Shown: positions 7,830 to 15,874, numbered from the stretch's first letter. The stretch is DNA of 64,000 nt from Lachnospiraceae bacterium A2 (GCA_000403315.2 KE159636.1:649358-713357), one strand, 5' to 3'. Translations and numbers: made by a program. Notes: generated from the letters alone by a model not told the origin.

Positions 7830-8782
7830 TGTGTATGAGGGAGAGTAGGACATTTGCAGAACGCACACAAGTATTTTCTTCAGATAGAACTTTAAAAAAA
7901 TATTTTCTCGTATACGAAGGTTCCGATACGGAAGCTCTTTATTTTGATGCAGTTGTTAATATGCGTAATGAGATTGGCATCAATCCATTAATTGAACTTG
8001 TTCCTGTGATAAGGAGTTATAGTGAGGAAGGATGGAGCAATCCTAAAAAAATATTAGATAGGGTAATAGAAAATTTGGAAGAAAGTAGGACAAAGAGCAT
8101 GTCCTATGAAACCTTATTAAATCGAATTATGGATTATTTTTATGATGTAAAAGTAATTACATCCAGTAGGATACAGGCCAAAAGCATATGGAAAACAATG
8201 GGTAGGATTTGTGAGAAGGATTTACATAAAACTCTTGCGTCAGAGGTTGAAGATATAGAATATGCATGTAGTGTGATATTAGGGATATTGGAAAAAGAAT
8301 ACGAGTTAGTGCACGTAATTTCAGACATTTCGAATATAATAAAGGATGGTGGAATTACATATGCAGAAGGTTTTGATAAAATTTGCCTAATTGTAGATAG
8401 GGATAGAGGAAGCTTTGTTTCCACACCCAATAATAACCAATATGAATATGTGGTTCATAAATGTGCGGAAAAGAAATTTGGATTATATATTACAAATCCT
8501 TGTTTTGAATTTTGGTTATTGCTGCATTTTGATGAAGTATTTGAGTTGGAGATAGATAAGCTGTTGGAAAATCCAAAGGTGACTGCTAAAAGGAGATATG
8601 CAGAACAGGAGCTGCGCAAGATTTGGCTGGGATATGGAAAAAGTTCATATAAGGCAGAGGAGATTGTAAAGCGTATTGGGAAAGCTATTGAGAATGAAGA
8701 AAAATTTTGTGAGGATGTAGTTTTGCTGGAAAACAAAGTAGGAAGTAATCTGGGGATTCTGATTAAAGAAATGAGATTATAA
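7829..8782 (+). CDS. RloB-domain protein, AbiLii-like (predicted phage defence effector)
   Basis: A 317-residue protein with the RloB pattern: an early strand 'KKYFLVYEGSDTEALYFDAV' with the conserved EGxxTE-like acid residues, a middle 'ICLIVDRDRGSF' (the DxDR site) and the diagnostic 'TNPCFEFWLLLHF'. These acids resemble a TOPRIM-like metal site, so nuclease or nucleotide-cleaving activity is likely but not shown. Start is the ATG at 7829 (overlapping the ATPase stop), with an alternative ATG at 7835. With the ATPase it forms a two-gene AbiL/RloAB-type defence unit. A central insertion of about 90 residues (roughly 75-165) separates the first strand from the DRDR site. Confidence 0.85.
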   Translation: MCMRESRTFAERTQVFSSDRTLKKYFLVYEGSDTEALYFDAVVNMRNEIGINPLIELVPVIRSYSEEGWSNPKKILDRVIENLEESRTKSMSYETLLNRIMDYFYDVKVITSSRIQAKSIWKTMGRICEKDLHKTLASEVEDIEYACSVILGILEKEYELVHVISDISNIIKDGGITYAEGFDKICLIVDRDRGSFVSTPNNNQYEYVVHKCAEKKFGLYITNPCFEFWLLLHFDEVFELEIDKLLENPKVTAKRRYAEQELRKIWLGYGKSSYKAEEIVKRIGKAIENEEKFCEDVVLLENKVGSNLGILIKEMRL

Positions 8783-8807
8783 ACAGATGCAAGAAACTAA
8801 TATCAGG

Positions 8808-8847
8808 GGTTTGCCAAGTAAAGTGTGGGTTTGTCAAGTAAAGTGTG
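8808..8847. repeat. 20-base tandem duplication
   Basis: GGTTTG(C/T)CAAGTAAAGTGTG occurs twice head to tail (8808-8827 and 8828-8847) with a single C/T difference, just after the RloB gene. It may be the end of a lost insertion element; no transposase trace was seen. Confidence 0.7.
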
Positions 8848-9069
8848 TAAGTTTTATAGGGAGTGTCATATCATCTGGGTAAATTGTCCAGACTGCAATT
8901 TTGGTTTTATCGACTTGTCAAAATCCTGTAAAGGCGGAAACCCTTGCCATGACAGGATTCCGGCAATTCGAGGTATGATTATCAAGCAGCTAATGTGAAT
9001 ATTCAGACAATTGTTTTACTTTTACTGTTTCCGGTTCTGTAAATAGATAAACGATATAAATGTTCATTC

Positions 9070-9212
9070 CCGCGAGCAATGAGCCAAGCAGCCGCGCTTG
9101 CGCGGATATTTGGCGAATGCCGCGAGGGTCAGATACCCCGCCCCTTGGGGCGGAAAGAACAAGTTAGGTCATGCCCCGTAGCTTGCTGCGGGGTATTTGA
9201 CTTTTGTATCCC
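9070..9212. repeat. Cluster of GC-rich hairpins
   Basis: Several stems follow one another: CCGCGCTTGCGCGG (around 9092), CCCCGCCCCTTGGGGCGG, and an outer pair GTCAGATACCCCG / CGGGGTATTTGAC that encloses 9129-9212. The nested architecture looks like a palindromic intergenic repeat, not a terminator, because no T-run follows. No second full copy was found in the window. Confidence 0.5.
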
Positions 9213-9383
9213 AAATCCCTGCGCGCTGCCCAAATTGCTATTTTTAAGGGTCATATTAAGTTCCTGTTTGTTGATTCAAAGTATAACACATCTTCCTGCC
9301 AGAAACAATTATTTTCCCATATCCCAAATTATTTCCCCCAATTCTGCCAATACTATTAAAAAAACAGAAATGAGGGACTAACA

Positions 9384-10616
9384 TTGAAAACATTCCATCA
9401 ACTATACCTGGACATCCTACACCAAGAAGCAGGCCACGGCCGCATCCTTGAGGAAGATTACGACCCCTACCATATGGACTGCCTTCTCCATCCCGAGCGC
9501 CACGCCCCTGTGGTTTTCGCAGAAGAATGTGAGCAGTGCGCCTTTGAGCGGGCCTGCGAAAATAGCTGCATTTTCGACGCCTTTGAGCAGGACGAATCTG
9601 GAAAAGTCCATATTAATAAAGAAAAATGCACGGGCTGCGGGGCATGTGTAGAAGCCTGCAAATTAGAAAAACTAGTCGCTAACAAAGACATCGTCCCAGT
9701 CCTCCGCTCCATCCGGGAAAAAAAGCGGGAGGTATACGCCCTTGTGGCGCCGGCTTTCTTAGGGCAGTTTGGCAGGGAAGTTACCACCGGGAAATTGCGG
9801 GCGGCATTTAAGGCCATGGGGTTCCAAGGGCTGATTGAGGTGGCTGTATTTGCAGACATTTTGACGCTGAAAGAAGCATTGGAATTTGACGCAAACATCA
9901 AGAAGGAACAGGATTACCAGCTTACAAGCTGCTGCTGCCCCGTCTGGATTGCCATGATACGGAAGGTTTATCAGGAACTGATGCCCCATGTGCCCGGGGC
10001 GGTTTCCCCTATGGTTGCGGCAGGCCGTGTGGTGAAAGAGCTGCACCCGGAGGCCCTTACGGTATTTGTAGGCCCCTGCATGGCGAAAAAAAAGGAGGCA
10101 AGGGAGCCGGACATTGCGGATGCCGTGGACTATGTACTGACCTTCCAGGAAGTACAGGACATGTTTGATGTGGCAGGCATCCATCCAGAGGAGCTTGGGG
10201 AGGATGAAAAAGAGCATTCCTCCCGGGCAGGGCGGATTTATGCCCGGACAGGGGGCGTCAGCGAAGCGGTGAAGGCTACGGTAAAGCAGTTAAGCCCAGA
10301 CCGGAAAATTGAGGTCCGTGCGGAACAGGCGGACGGCGTACCAGCCTGCCGGGAGATGATAGAACGGCTGAAAAGGGGAGAAACAACAGCGAACTTTTTT
10401 GAAGGCATGGGCTGCAAAGGCGGCTGCGTAGGCGGGCCCAAAGCCCTGATTGGAAAAGAGGAAGGGTGCAGGAATGTGGAACAGTATGGGGAGGAAGCCG
10501 AATACCAGACCCCGCTGGAAAACCCTTTTGTGCAGGAACTGCTGGCACGGCTGGGTTTTTTTACCATTGAGGAGTTTTTGGAAAAAAGCGATATTTTGGT
10601 GCGGGATTTCTCTTAA
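9384..10616 (+). CDS. Monomeric [FeFe] hydrogenase-like protein
   Basis: A 410-residue iron hydrogenase-type protein. The N-terminus has a Cys cluster (CEQCAFERACENSC, residues about 49-62) and a ferredoxin-type [4Fe-4S] motif CTGCGACVEAC. The H-cluster domain shows all three signatures: L1 TSCCCPVW, L2 GPCMAKKKEA and L3 EGMGCKGGCVGGP. The L1 motif carries one more Cys than the usual TSCCPxW. The protein is shorter than bifurcating HydA, lacks the long modular N-terminus, and stands alone, so it may be a sensory or minor redox form; the exact group cannot be assigned here. The start is a TTG with TGAGGGA seven bases upstream; the next ATG is 30 codons inside. Confidence 0.85.
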   Translation: MKTFHQLYLDILHQEAGHGRILEEDYDPYHMDCLLHPERHAPVVFAEECEQCAFERACENSCIFDAFEQDESGKVHINKEKCTGCGACVEACKLEKLVANKDIVPVLRSIREKKREVYALVAPAFLGQFGREVTTGKLRAAFKAMGFQGLIEVAVFADILTLKEALEFDANIKKEQDYQLTSCCCPVWIAMIRKVYQELMPHVPGAVSPMVAAGRVVKELHPEALTVFVGPCMAKKKEAREPDIADAVDYVLTFQEVQDMFDVAGIHPEELGEDEKEHSSRAGRIYARTGGVSEAVKATVKQLSPDRKIEVRAEQADGVPACREMIERLKRGETTANFFEGMGCKGGCVGGPKALIGKEEGCRNVEQYGEEAEYQTPLENPFVQELLARLGFFTIEEFLEKSDILVRDFS

Positions 10617-10702
10617 TTCCTCTGCCCCTTTATCACAGCTTCTTTTGACAAGTATATGCAGAGGAAACAGAAGGGAATCTACAGCCCTGAAGGCTGGGCA
10701 TA

Positions 10703-10744
10703 CCAGAAAACAGCTTAAGCATAGGAAATGCTGGTGTTTTCTGG
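10703..10744 (+). terminator. Hairpin downstream of the hydrogenase
   Basis: CCAGAAAACAGC (10703-10714) pairs with GCTGGTGTTTTCTGG (10730-10744) with a small bulge. It lies about 90 bases after the stop; there is no long T-run, so it may be a 3' processing or stability stem instead of a strong terminator. Confidence 0.4.
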
Positions 10745-10798
10745 CTGCCTGAGGGACTGTGGGCTCAGGACTTAAAAAGAATAAAAAACGAAAACCAA

Positions 10799-10844
10799 GT
10801 GAAAAAAGCCCTTTTATATGGTAAGATATAAAGGGGCTTTTTCA
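10799..10844. terminator. Hairpin in front of the YcxB-like fragment
   Basis: GTGAAAAAAGCCCTTTTATAT (10799-10819) pairs with ATATAAAGGGGCTTTTTCAC (10825-10844), a long stem flanked by A and T runs that can act as a bidirectional terminator. A larger hairpin of different sequence occupies the equivalent position before the deoR gene (13371-13476), where the sequence that follows is nearly identical. Confidence 0.6.
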
Positions 10845-10952
10845 CAAACAAAATTTGTGGGAAGGCGAAACAATGAATAAGATAACAGTAAATATGACGA
10901 AAGAGGCTCTTTTCGATTTTCTTCTGTTCCATGCATATTCCAAGCTGGGCGG
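10845..10952 (+). repeat. Direct repeat: 5' end of YcxB-like gene, copy 1
   Basis: About 105 bases, from AAACAAAATTTGTGGGAA through the first 25 codons of the YcxB-like frame, are nearly identical to 13479-13584. Differences are scattered single bases. This is a dispersed duplication that includes the ribosome site and coding start. Confidence 0.85.
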
Positions 10953-11439
10953 TTTTCTGGTGAATGTGTTGGGGCTGGCTGTGGCATTTATGGGTATCTT
11001 CCTGTATGTGTCCGGGAACACAACGGGGCTTGGCGCATCCTGTTACCTTGGCGCGTCCGTCCTGTTCCTTGCCTATACCTCCATCCAGTTAAAAATAAGG
11101 GCGAAAAAACAGGTGCAGGCAAACCCGGAATACAGCCAGCCGGAAAGCATTTGCAGGAGCACGGGACGTAAGAAGATTGATAATGCGCCAGCGGAGGAAA
11201 ACAGAAAGGCAGTGAAAGATAGGCATCTTGCACAAAAAACGCTCTGGAAAGCCAGCTTTTCAGAGCGCTTTTATGTGCAAAGTGTTTCCATCACTTTGTG
11301 TTGGAAACCTTTTGGCATTATAAATTACAAAATGGGGAAACTCAAAAAAATTATGTCTTGTATAATACTACAAGTTATGATATATTTTTTTTATAAAATA
11401 AAATTTTTAACACATATAGTATTAAAAGTGGGCAAGTGA
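10873..11439 (+). pseudogene. YcxB-like membrane protein, truncated and fused to unrelated sequence
   Basis: From ATG 10873 the first 85 or so residues look like the membrane half of YcxB-type proteins: MNKITVNMTKEALFDFLLFH, two hydrophobic segments (about residues 29-45 and 52-70) and 'LKIRAKKQVQANPEYS'. After about 11135 the reading changes to PESICRSTGRKKIDNAPAEE, which resembles the DeoR segment AESIYRHTERKKKIAACAYE encoded at 13792, and from 11224 the frame runs through a dispersed non-coding repeat. The YcxB C-terminal domain is absent. It therefore looks like a decayed mosaic. A short truncated membrane peptide could still be made. Confidence 0.6.
11224..11346. repeat. 123-base two-hairpin repeat, copy 1
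   Basis: The same 123 bases recur at 50205-50327 with about 13 mismatches. An outer stem TTGCACA/TGTGCAA encloses a GCTCTG...CAGAGC stem, and a second hairpin GTTTCCATCAC / GTGTTGGAAAC follows. The structure is preserved in both copies although loops and some stem bases differ. Confidence 0.85.
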
Positions 11440-11456
11440 ATCAGAGAAGGAATAGT

Positions 11457-11792
11457 ATGAATAAAAAATTAGTTTCTATCCTGATATTAGGTGTTATTTC
11501 TTTCATGCTTGCATTGCCAGTATCAGCATCCCAAAATGTATCGGAAGGAATCCAGCCACGGGTACAGGAATGTGGTAGGTGCGGGAAAATGAGCTTACAT
11601 GTTGTTAAATGTGGATCCAGAACATCAACGGCAGAAGTTGATTGTGGACATGGACTTCCTTTCGGAAGCGATGCGGTTAAAAAGACATATACTATTTATC
11701 AGTATAAATGTTCGAACTGCGCATATGGAAGCAGTACATGGGAGAAATGTACGAATACGGAGATAAAATGCGGTGGTTATTATCCTAACTAG
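11457..11792 (+). CDS. Small secreted Cys-rich protein of unknown function
   Basis: A 111-residue protein with a clear signal peptide (MNKKLVSILILGVISFMLAL, cleavage likely after PVSA near residue 24). The mature part has eight Cys, including two CxxC pairs (CGRC and CSNC) spaced about 50 residues apart, which suggests a zinc-ribbon-like or disulphide-bonded fold. ATG 11457 has GAGAAGG six bases upstream; a GTG at 11436 lacks one. The gene is AT-rich compared with the core genes and sits alone between repeat debris and a solute-binding protein gene. No family was recognised. Confidence 0.7.
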   Translation: MNKKLVSILILGVISFMLALPVSASQNVSEGIQPRVQECGRCGKMSLHVVKCGSRTSTAEVDCGHGLPFGSDAVKKTYTIYQYKCSNCAYGSSTWEKCTNTEIKCGGYYPN

Positions 11793-11889
11793 TTAAGAAA
11801 ATTTGTATTTCACGGATAATTATAATAAAAAGTCATGAAATTCACTTGCGCCACTTTTTATATATAAAATTTTAAATTGTACTCGCAAC

Positions 11890-11951
11890 AGGGCAGCCTG
11901 AATTTGGCGCGAATATCGTGCAAGATAGATACAGTATGCCAGGCTGCTGTA
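11890..11951. other. Inverted repeat upstream of the solute-binding protein gene
   Basis: GGCAGCCTG (11892-11900) pairs with CAGGCTGCT (about 11941-11949) across a 40-base loop, directly before the ribosome site of the next gene. It could be a leader structure or a terminator remnant. Confidence 0.3.
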
Positions 11952-11979
11952 TTTTGGGATTAACAGGGAGGTGTAATTT

Positions 11980-13254
11980 ATGAAGAAAAAATTCGCGCTT
12001 ATCCTGTCCTTATGCATAGGTTTGTTTACATCCTGCGCATCTTCCGGCGTTTCCCCGGAACAAAAGGCCGGGAACCAAACGGAGATAGTTATCGCTGTTT
12101 CCGAACATCAGAAAGAATTTTATCAGGTGGTAATATCCGAATATCGTAAGCTCCACCCAGAAACAGACGTAACAGTTGAAATAATACCTTGGATTGATAA
12201 TATGCCTACGGAGAAAACGGAGAAAAACAGGAAAGCGGTAAAGGACATGCAGGTGCAGGTTCTGGCGGGTAAGGGGCCGGATGTTTTCCTTCTGGACGAA
12301 AGCGACAGCTTATTGCCGGACATTGTAAAAAGCAGTTACAACGGGGTGTTTTTAGACCTGAACACAGTGATAGACGGGATCAAAGGCCTGCCGCTGAACC
12401 AGACGGTGGTAAAAGCAGGGGAAGTGGATGGGAAACAGTATTTTCTGCCACTGGGATATAGGCTGGCAGGCATTGCTGTGGCAGATGATACGCTTGGGGA
12501 TTTCCAGCCGTCCTCCGGCCAGCCGGATAAATTCCTAAAAGAGGTTGCCGCCCATGCAGGGGTGGAAAGCTTCCGCAACGAATCTTTGATGAAATGGTAT
12601 CTGCCTGGGCTTTTTGGGACGCCTGTTTTGGATTATGAGGAAAAATCCGTGACGGTTTCCAAGGAATTGCAGGATATGGCAGAGCTGTTAGAAGAAGGAT
12701 TGGGAATTACAGATGAAAATGCGCCGGAATTGCCAGATATTATGACGGTTGGTGACTCTGATGATGATAGTTTTGCAATGCTTGTGGAAGGGTCTTTTGC
12801 TTCGGGTACAGACATTAAGTTCCTGCCGTTCCCAAATGGGGAGGGAGGGATTAACGCACAGGTGAGCATATTTGCAGCAGTCCGGGCAAACAGCGCGCAC
12901 GCTTCCGAAGCTGGTGAGTTCCTGGCCTTTTTGCTGTCAGATGAAATGCAGGGCAGCACAGGCTGGGAAGGCTTTGGGAATGGAAAAATGCCTTCGGTGG
13001 TTCCTGTGAATAACAATGCTGTTGTTCCGGCGCTCCAGTATAAGTTTGCCCTTGGGGCAGAAGAATATCAGGAAGATGCTGCAAAGAAAGCGGAGGAATT
13101 GTTCCAGCTCACACAGCAGGTTACAACGGCTCGGTTCTGCGGATACGAGAATTCTTTGGTTCGCCGGGCGGTTTTTATGACAGACGGAAGCCAGTCCGTA
13201 GAGGAAAGGCTGGAGGATTTGAAGAATGAATTACGCTTTTATTTTGATGAGTAA
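11980..13254 (+). CDS. Extracellular solute-binding lipoprotein (orphan)
   Basis: A 424-residue protein of the CUT1 solute-binding class. It begins with a lipoprotein signal (MKKKFALILSLCIGLFTSC; Cys 19 as lipidation site, although the -3 position is Phe), followed by 'EIVIAVSEHQKEFYQVVISEYRK', the early strand-helix of these proteins, 'VLAGKGPDVFLLDE' and a late 'FLAFLLSDEMQG' segment. It would bind a sugar or peptide outside the cell. No permease or ATPase gene is adjacent, so it must either serve a transporter elsewhere or be a leftover. AGGGAGG precedes the ATG. A deoR gene follows after a large hairpin. Confidence 0.82.
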   Translation: MKKKFALILSLCIGLFTSCASSGVSPEQKAGNQTEIVIAVSEHQKEFYQVVISEYRKLHPETDVTVEIIPWIDNMPTEKTEKNRKAVKDMQVQVLAGKGPDVFLLDESDSLLPDIVKSSYNGVFLDLNTVIDGIKGLPLNQTVVKAGEVDGKQYFLPLGYRLAGIAVADDTLGDFQPSSGQPDKFLKEVAAHAGVESFRNESLMKWYLPGLFGTPVLDYEEKSVTVSKELQDMAELLEEGLGITDENAPELPDIMTVGDSDDDSFAMLVEGSFASGTDIKFLPFPNGEGGINAQVSIFAAVRANSAHASEAGEFLAFLLSDEMQGSTGWEGFGNGKMPSVVPVNNNAVVPALQYKFALGAEEYQEDAAKKAEELFQLTQQVTTARFCGYENSLVRRAVFMTDGSQSVEERLEDLKNELRFYFDE

Positions 13255-13370
13255 ACGGGGGCTCAGGGGGCAGGCCCCATCTATTTGGAAAGGCGGGCAG
13301 GGCGGTTGGTGGTGCAACGCCCTGCGGCATGGAAAAGGCTTACGGGAATAAAAACTGGAAATAAATTGAA

Positions 13371-13476
13371 AAAAGGGGCTGTCGCATTAAGAAAAATGAT
13401 ACAAGATATAGTTGGTATAAATCATTCTTCTATACTATATCTTATATATATTTTGCTTAGTGCGACAGCCCCTTTT
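13371..13476. terminator. Large nested hairpin between the solute-binding gene and deoR
   Basis: AAAAGGGGCTGTCGCATTAAG (13371-13391) pairs with CTTAGTGCGACAGCCCCTTTT (13456-13476) with one mismatch. Inside it AAGATATAGT (13403-13412) pairs with ACTATATCTT (13434-13443). The long G/C stem with A and T flanks can terminate in both directions. Confidence 0.75.
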
Positions 13477-13478
13477 CC

Positions 13479-13584
13479 GCAAACAAAATTTGTAGGAAAG
13501 CGGAATCATGAATAAGATAACAGTAAATATGATAAAAGAGGCCCTTTCCGGTTTTCTTCTGTTCCATGCATATTCCAAAGCGGG
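13479..13584 (+). repeat. Direct repeat: 5' end of YcxB-like gene, copy 2
   Basis: Near-identical to 10845-10952. Here the duplicated 5' end reads straight into a DeoR-family coding sequence. Both copies are preceded by a strong hairpin of different sequence. Confidence 0.85.
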
Positions 13585-14344
13585 CGGCGGCAACGCCCAA
13601 AACCATCGGCATTTCTTATTACAGGAACTGGAGGAAAACGGGAAAGTGCGGGTGGCGGAGCTCAGCAGGAAAATGGGGTGCTCAGAAGTGACAATCCGCA
13701 ATGACATCAAAAGCATGGATGCAGAAGGCCTTCTGAAGCGCACCCACGGAGGGGCGCTCTGCATACCCAGGGAACAGGAGCGGAAATATCAGGCAGAAAG
13801 TATTTACCGGCACACGGAACGCAAGAAGAAAATAGCCGCATGCGCCTATGAATTTGTGGCTGACCGGGACACCATCATTTTGGACGATGCCTCCAGCACC
13901 TTTTACCTTGCCCTCCATATCAAAAAGCATCCGGAGAAGCAGCTTGCAGTAGTGACAAATTCCCTTCTGGTGGGAAATGAGCTGGCCGGGGCAGGCCATG
14001 TGGAGCTGTTTATGGTGGGCGGGACCGTAGGGGGGCACCTTGCCGCAACCATGGGGGATGCCGCCGTCCATAATATTGAGCAGTTCCATGTGGACAAGGC
14101 GTTTATCGGCGTCCAGGGCATTAATTTTGAGGTAGGCCTCACCTCCATTGCCCCCCAGATGCAGATCAAAAGGGTAATCTTAAAGGTGGCAGGGGAAGTC
14201 TATGTGCTGGCGGACAGCAGTAAATTCCGGGACAGCTACCTTTCCGTGATTTGCCCAATCCGGGACGTTTTTAAGGTTATCACGGACAATGAGGTATCCA
14301 AGGAAAACATTAAGAAGGCCCCAAAGCCCTCCGCACCCAGCTAA
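13508..14344 (+). CDS. DeoR family regulator with a foreign N-terminal extension
   Basis: A 278-residue sugar-metabolism regulator. The DeoR core begins at about residue 35 (NHRHFLLQELEENGKVRVAE) with helix-turn-helix 'LSRKMGCSEVTIRNDIKSM' and 'LLKRTHGGAL', followed by a sugar-phosphate-binding domain ('DDASSTFYLALHI', 'VVTNSLLVGNEL', 'GGTVGGHL', 'DKAFIGVQGIN', 'VYVLADSSKF'). Residues 1-25 (MNKITVNMIKEALSGFLLFH and on) are not DeoR-like; they match the start of the YcxB-like gene at 10873. No ATG, GTG or TTG lies between, so the protein is apparently translated from the borrowed start. It precedes araR and the pentose genes; its target is unknown. Confidence 0.88.
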   Translation: MNKITVNMIKEALSGFLLFHAYSKAGGGNAQNHRHFLLQELEENGKVRVAELSRKMGCSEVTIRNDIKSMDAEGLLKRTHGGALCIPREQERKYQAESIYRHTERKKKIAACAYEFVADRDTIILDDASSTFYLALHIKKHPEKQLAVVTNSLLVGNELAGAGHVELFMVGGTVGGHLAATMGDAAVHNIEQFHVDKAFIGVQGINFEVGLTSIAPQMQIKRVILKVAGEVYVLADSSKFRDSYLSVICPIRDVFKVITDNEVSKENIKKAPKPSAPS

Positions 14345-14508
14345 TCCGCAGCGCCATAAAAGCCCGGAAGGCCTGCCAGCCCAACTCACCAGAGTAAGCG
14401 CTGCAAGCCGCACACAAAACGCAGCAATTGCCGTCCGCCCCCAAAGACCCAAAACTTACTCCAAAGCCAACTTGTCTGCCTGCACCGGACAAGCCGCCAC
14501 TTTCCCCC

Positions 14509-14537
14509 TTGTAGGAACCCAAAATTTCCTGTACAAT
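14509..14537 (+). promoter_or_regulatory. Candidate araR promoter with TTGTA...TACAA symmetry
   Basis: TTGTAG (14509-14514), a 17-base spacer and TACAAT (14532-14537) precede araR by 65 bases. The two hexamers form an inverted TTGTA/TACAA pair like that in front of araA, hinting at autoregulation. Confidence 0.5.
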
Positions 14538-14601
14538 AAACCCGCAGGGCCTGCACTGCACCAAACTTACACACCGCAGGCCCCAGGCAGGAGGAAAACA
14601 A

Positions 14602-15744
14602 ATGGCAAAAAAAGACAGCCAGAAATTAAAATATTCCCGTCTGGCAGAGGATTTAAGGGGAATGATTCTGGAAGGCAAAATTCAGGCAGGGGAACAGCTC
14701 CCCTCCGAAAACGTCTTGTCTGCCCGTTACCAAATCAGCAGGCACACGGTCCGCAAGGCGCTTTCCATCCTGGAAAATGAAGGCTACATCTATGCTGAGC
14801 ATGGGAAAGGCACCTTCTGCTCCGAACTTGTACGCCATACCAAGACATCCCGGAACATCGCAGTGGTGACTACCTACCTGTCCGATTATATTTTCCCAAG
14901 GGTTATTCAGGGAATCGACGGGGTAATGGCAGAAAACGGCTACACGATTCTCTTAAAGAACACCCGCAATTCCAGGAAGGCAGAAGCAAGGTGCTTAGAG
15001 GAGCTGCTGCAGAAGGACATTGAGGGGCTGATTATCGAGCCAAGCAAAAGCGAGATTTTCTGCAAACATGTTTCCCTGTATGCACGTCTGGAGCAGTACG
15101 GGATTCCCTATGTGTTTATCCAGGGGTGCTTTGCCCAGATGAAGGACAAGCCGCAGGTGAAAATGGATGACTGCCAGGGGGGCTACCTTCTGGCAAAGCA
15201 TCTTGTTTCCACCGGGCACAAGCGGATCCTTGGGGTATTTAAAGCAGACGACATGCAGGGACGCCAGCGGCACCGGGGCTTTGTCAGGGCATTGCAGGAA
15301 GCTGGGATGCTTTATGACCCGGACGACATTATCTGGTTCCACACGGAGGACCGGGCAGTGAAGCCCTTTGCCGCCATGCAGGAACTGGTGCGGCAGGGCA
15401 GGGAGTTTGACGCAGTTGTATGTTATAACGACCAGATTGCCATAGAAGTCATCAAGGCGCTGGAGGAATGCCAGGTAGATGTGCCCGGGCAGGTATCCGT
15501 CACTGGGTATGACAATTCCTTTATTGCAGAAAACAGCAGGATTAAGCTTACTACCATTGCCCATCCCCAGGAAAAACTGGGGGAACTGGCTGCAAAGCTG
15601 CTGCTGGACCTGATACAGAACCCGGGGGGTACGCCCAGGGAAAGCCAAATCTTGATTAAGCCAGAACTGATAGTCCGGGAATCCTCCCAAAAAAGGGAAC
15701 AAAGTGGGCAAGCCCATATCCCCTCCCCATTCCCTCGCTCATGA
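14602..15744 (+). CDS. araR: AraR-type regulator (GntR DNA-binding domain, LacI-like effector domain)
   Basis: A 380-residue regulator with an N-terminal GntR winged helix (residues about 8-75: 'YSRLAEDLRGMILEGKIQAG', 'LPSENVLSARYQISRHTVRKAL', 'EGYIYAEHGKGTF') joined to a periplasmic-binding-protein-like domain (from about residue 85: 'NIAVVTTYLSDYIFPRVIQGI', late 'VSVTGYDNSFIAE'). This combination is typical of AraR, the repressor of arabinose genes in Firmicutes, released by L-arabinose. It directly precedes araA, whose promoter carries a perfect 8+8 inverted repeat as probable operator. The ribosome site GGAGGAAAACA is strong. Confidence 0.92.
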   Translation: MAKKDSQKLKYSRLAEDLRGMILEGKIQAGEQLPSENVLSARYQISRHTVRKALSILENEGYIYAEHGKGTFCSELVRHTKTSRNIAVVTTYLSDYIFPRVIQGIDGVMAENGYTILLKNTRNSRKAEARCLEELLQKDIEGLIIEPSKSEIFCKHVSLYARLEQYGIPYVFIQGCFAQMKDKPQVKMDDCQGGYLLAKHLVSTGHKRILGVFKADDMQGRQRHRGFVRALQEAGMLYDPDDIIWFHTEDRAVKPFAAMQELVRQGREFDAVVCYNDQIAIEVIKALEECQVDVPGQVSVTGYDNSFIAENSRIKLTTIAHPQEKLGELAAKLLLDLIQNPGGTPRESQILIKPELIVRESSQKREQSGQAHIPSPFPRS

Positions 15745-15825
15745 GGGGCTTGGACACTTTGCCGCGCCGAGCGCAGCCGCCTTAGCGGCGTATTACCTCT
15801 TGCGCGAGTGCGCATCCTCCGGAGG

Positions 15826-15870
15826 TTTTATTCCATAGGAAAATTCGGAGAAATTTCCTATGGAATAAAA
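15826..15870. terminator. AGGAAA/TTTCCT hairpin, copy A (araR terminator)
   Basis: Seventeen bases TTTTATTCCATAGGAAA (15826-15842) pair perfectly with 15854-15870 around an 11-base loop. With its T/A flanks it can terminate araR. Related hairpins occur at 29021 and 61794, so it also belongs to a dispersed family. Confidence 0.75.
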
Positions 15871-15874
15871 AACA

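Larger units (their letters stand above)
8783..9383. other. 601-base region without a credible gene, rich in repeats
   Basis: This stretch holds a 20-base tandem duplication at 8808-8847, unassigned AT-rich sequence to about 9060, and a GC-rich hairpin block at 9070-9212. A 100-codon frame at 9079-9381 runs through the hairpins and has no protein-like composition. No promoter for the hydrogenase gene was clearly resolved. Confidence 0.6.

Noticed and set aside
9079-9381. 100-codon open frame before the hydrogenase
   Set aside because: It runs through GC-rich hairpins, has no ribosome site or protein-like composition, and its starting Met lies inside a stem.
11196-11224. ENRKAVKD in the YcxB-like pseudogene resembling KNRKAVKD of the solute-binding protein at 12222
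   Set aside because: The match is eight residues of low-complexity Lys/Glu sequence; too short to claim a third shuffled fragment.
13285-13515. 76-codon frame spanning the large hairpin before deoR
   Set aside because: It reads through both arms of the palindrome and overlaps the deoR start; non-coding structure explains it.
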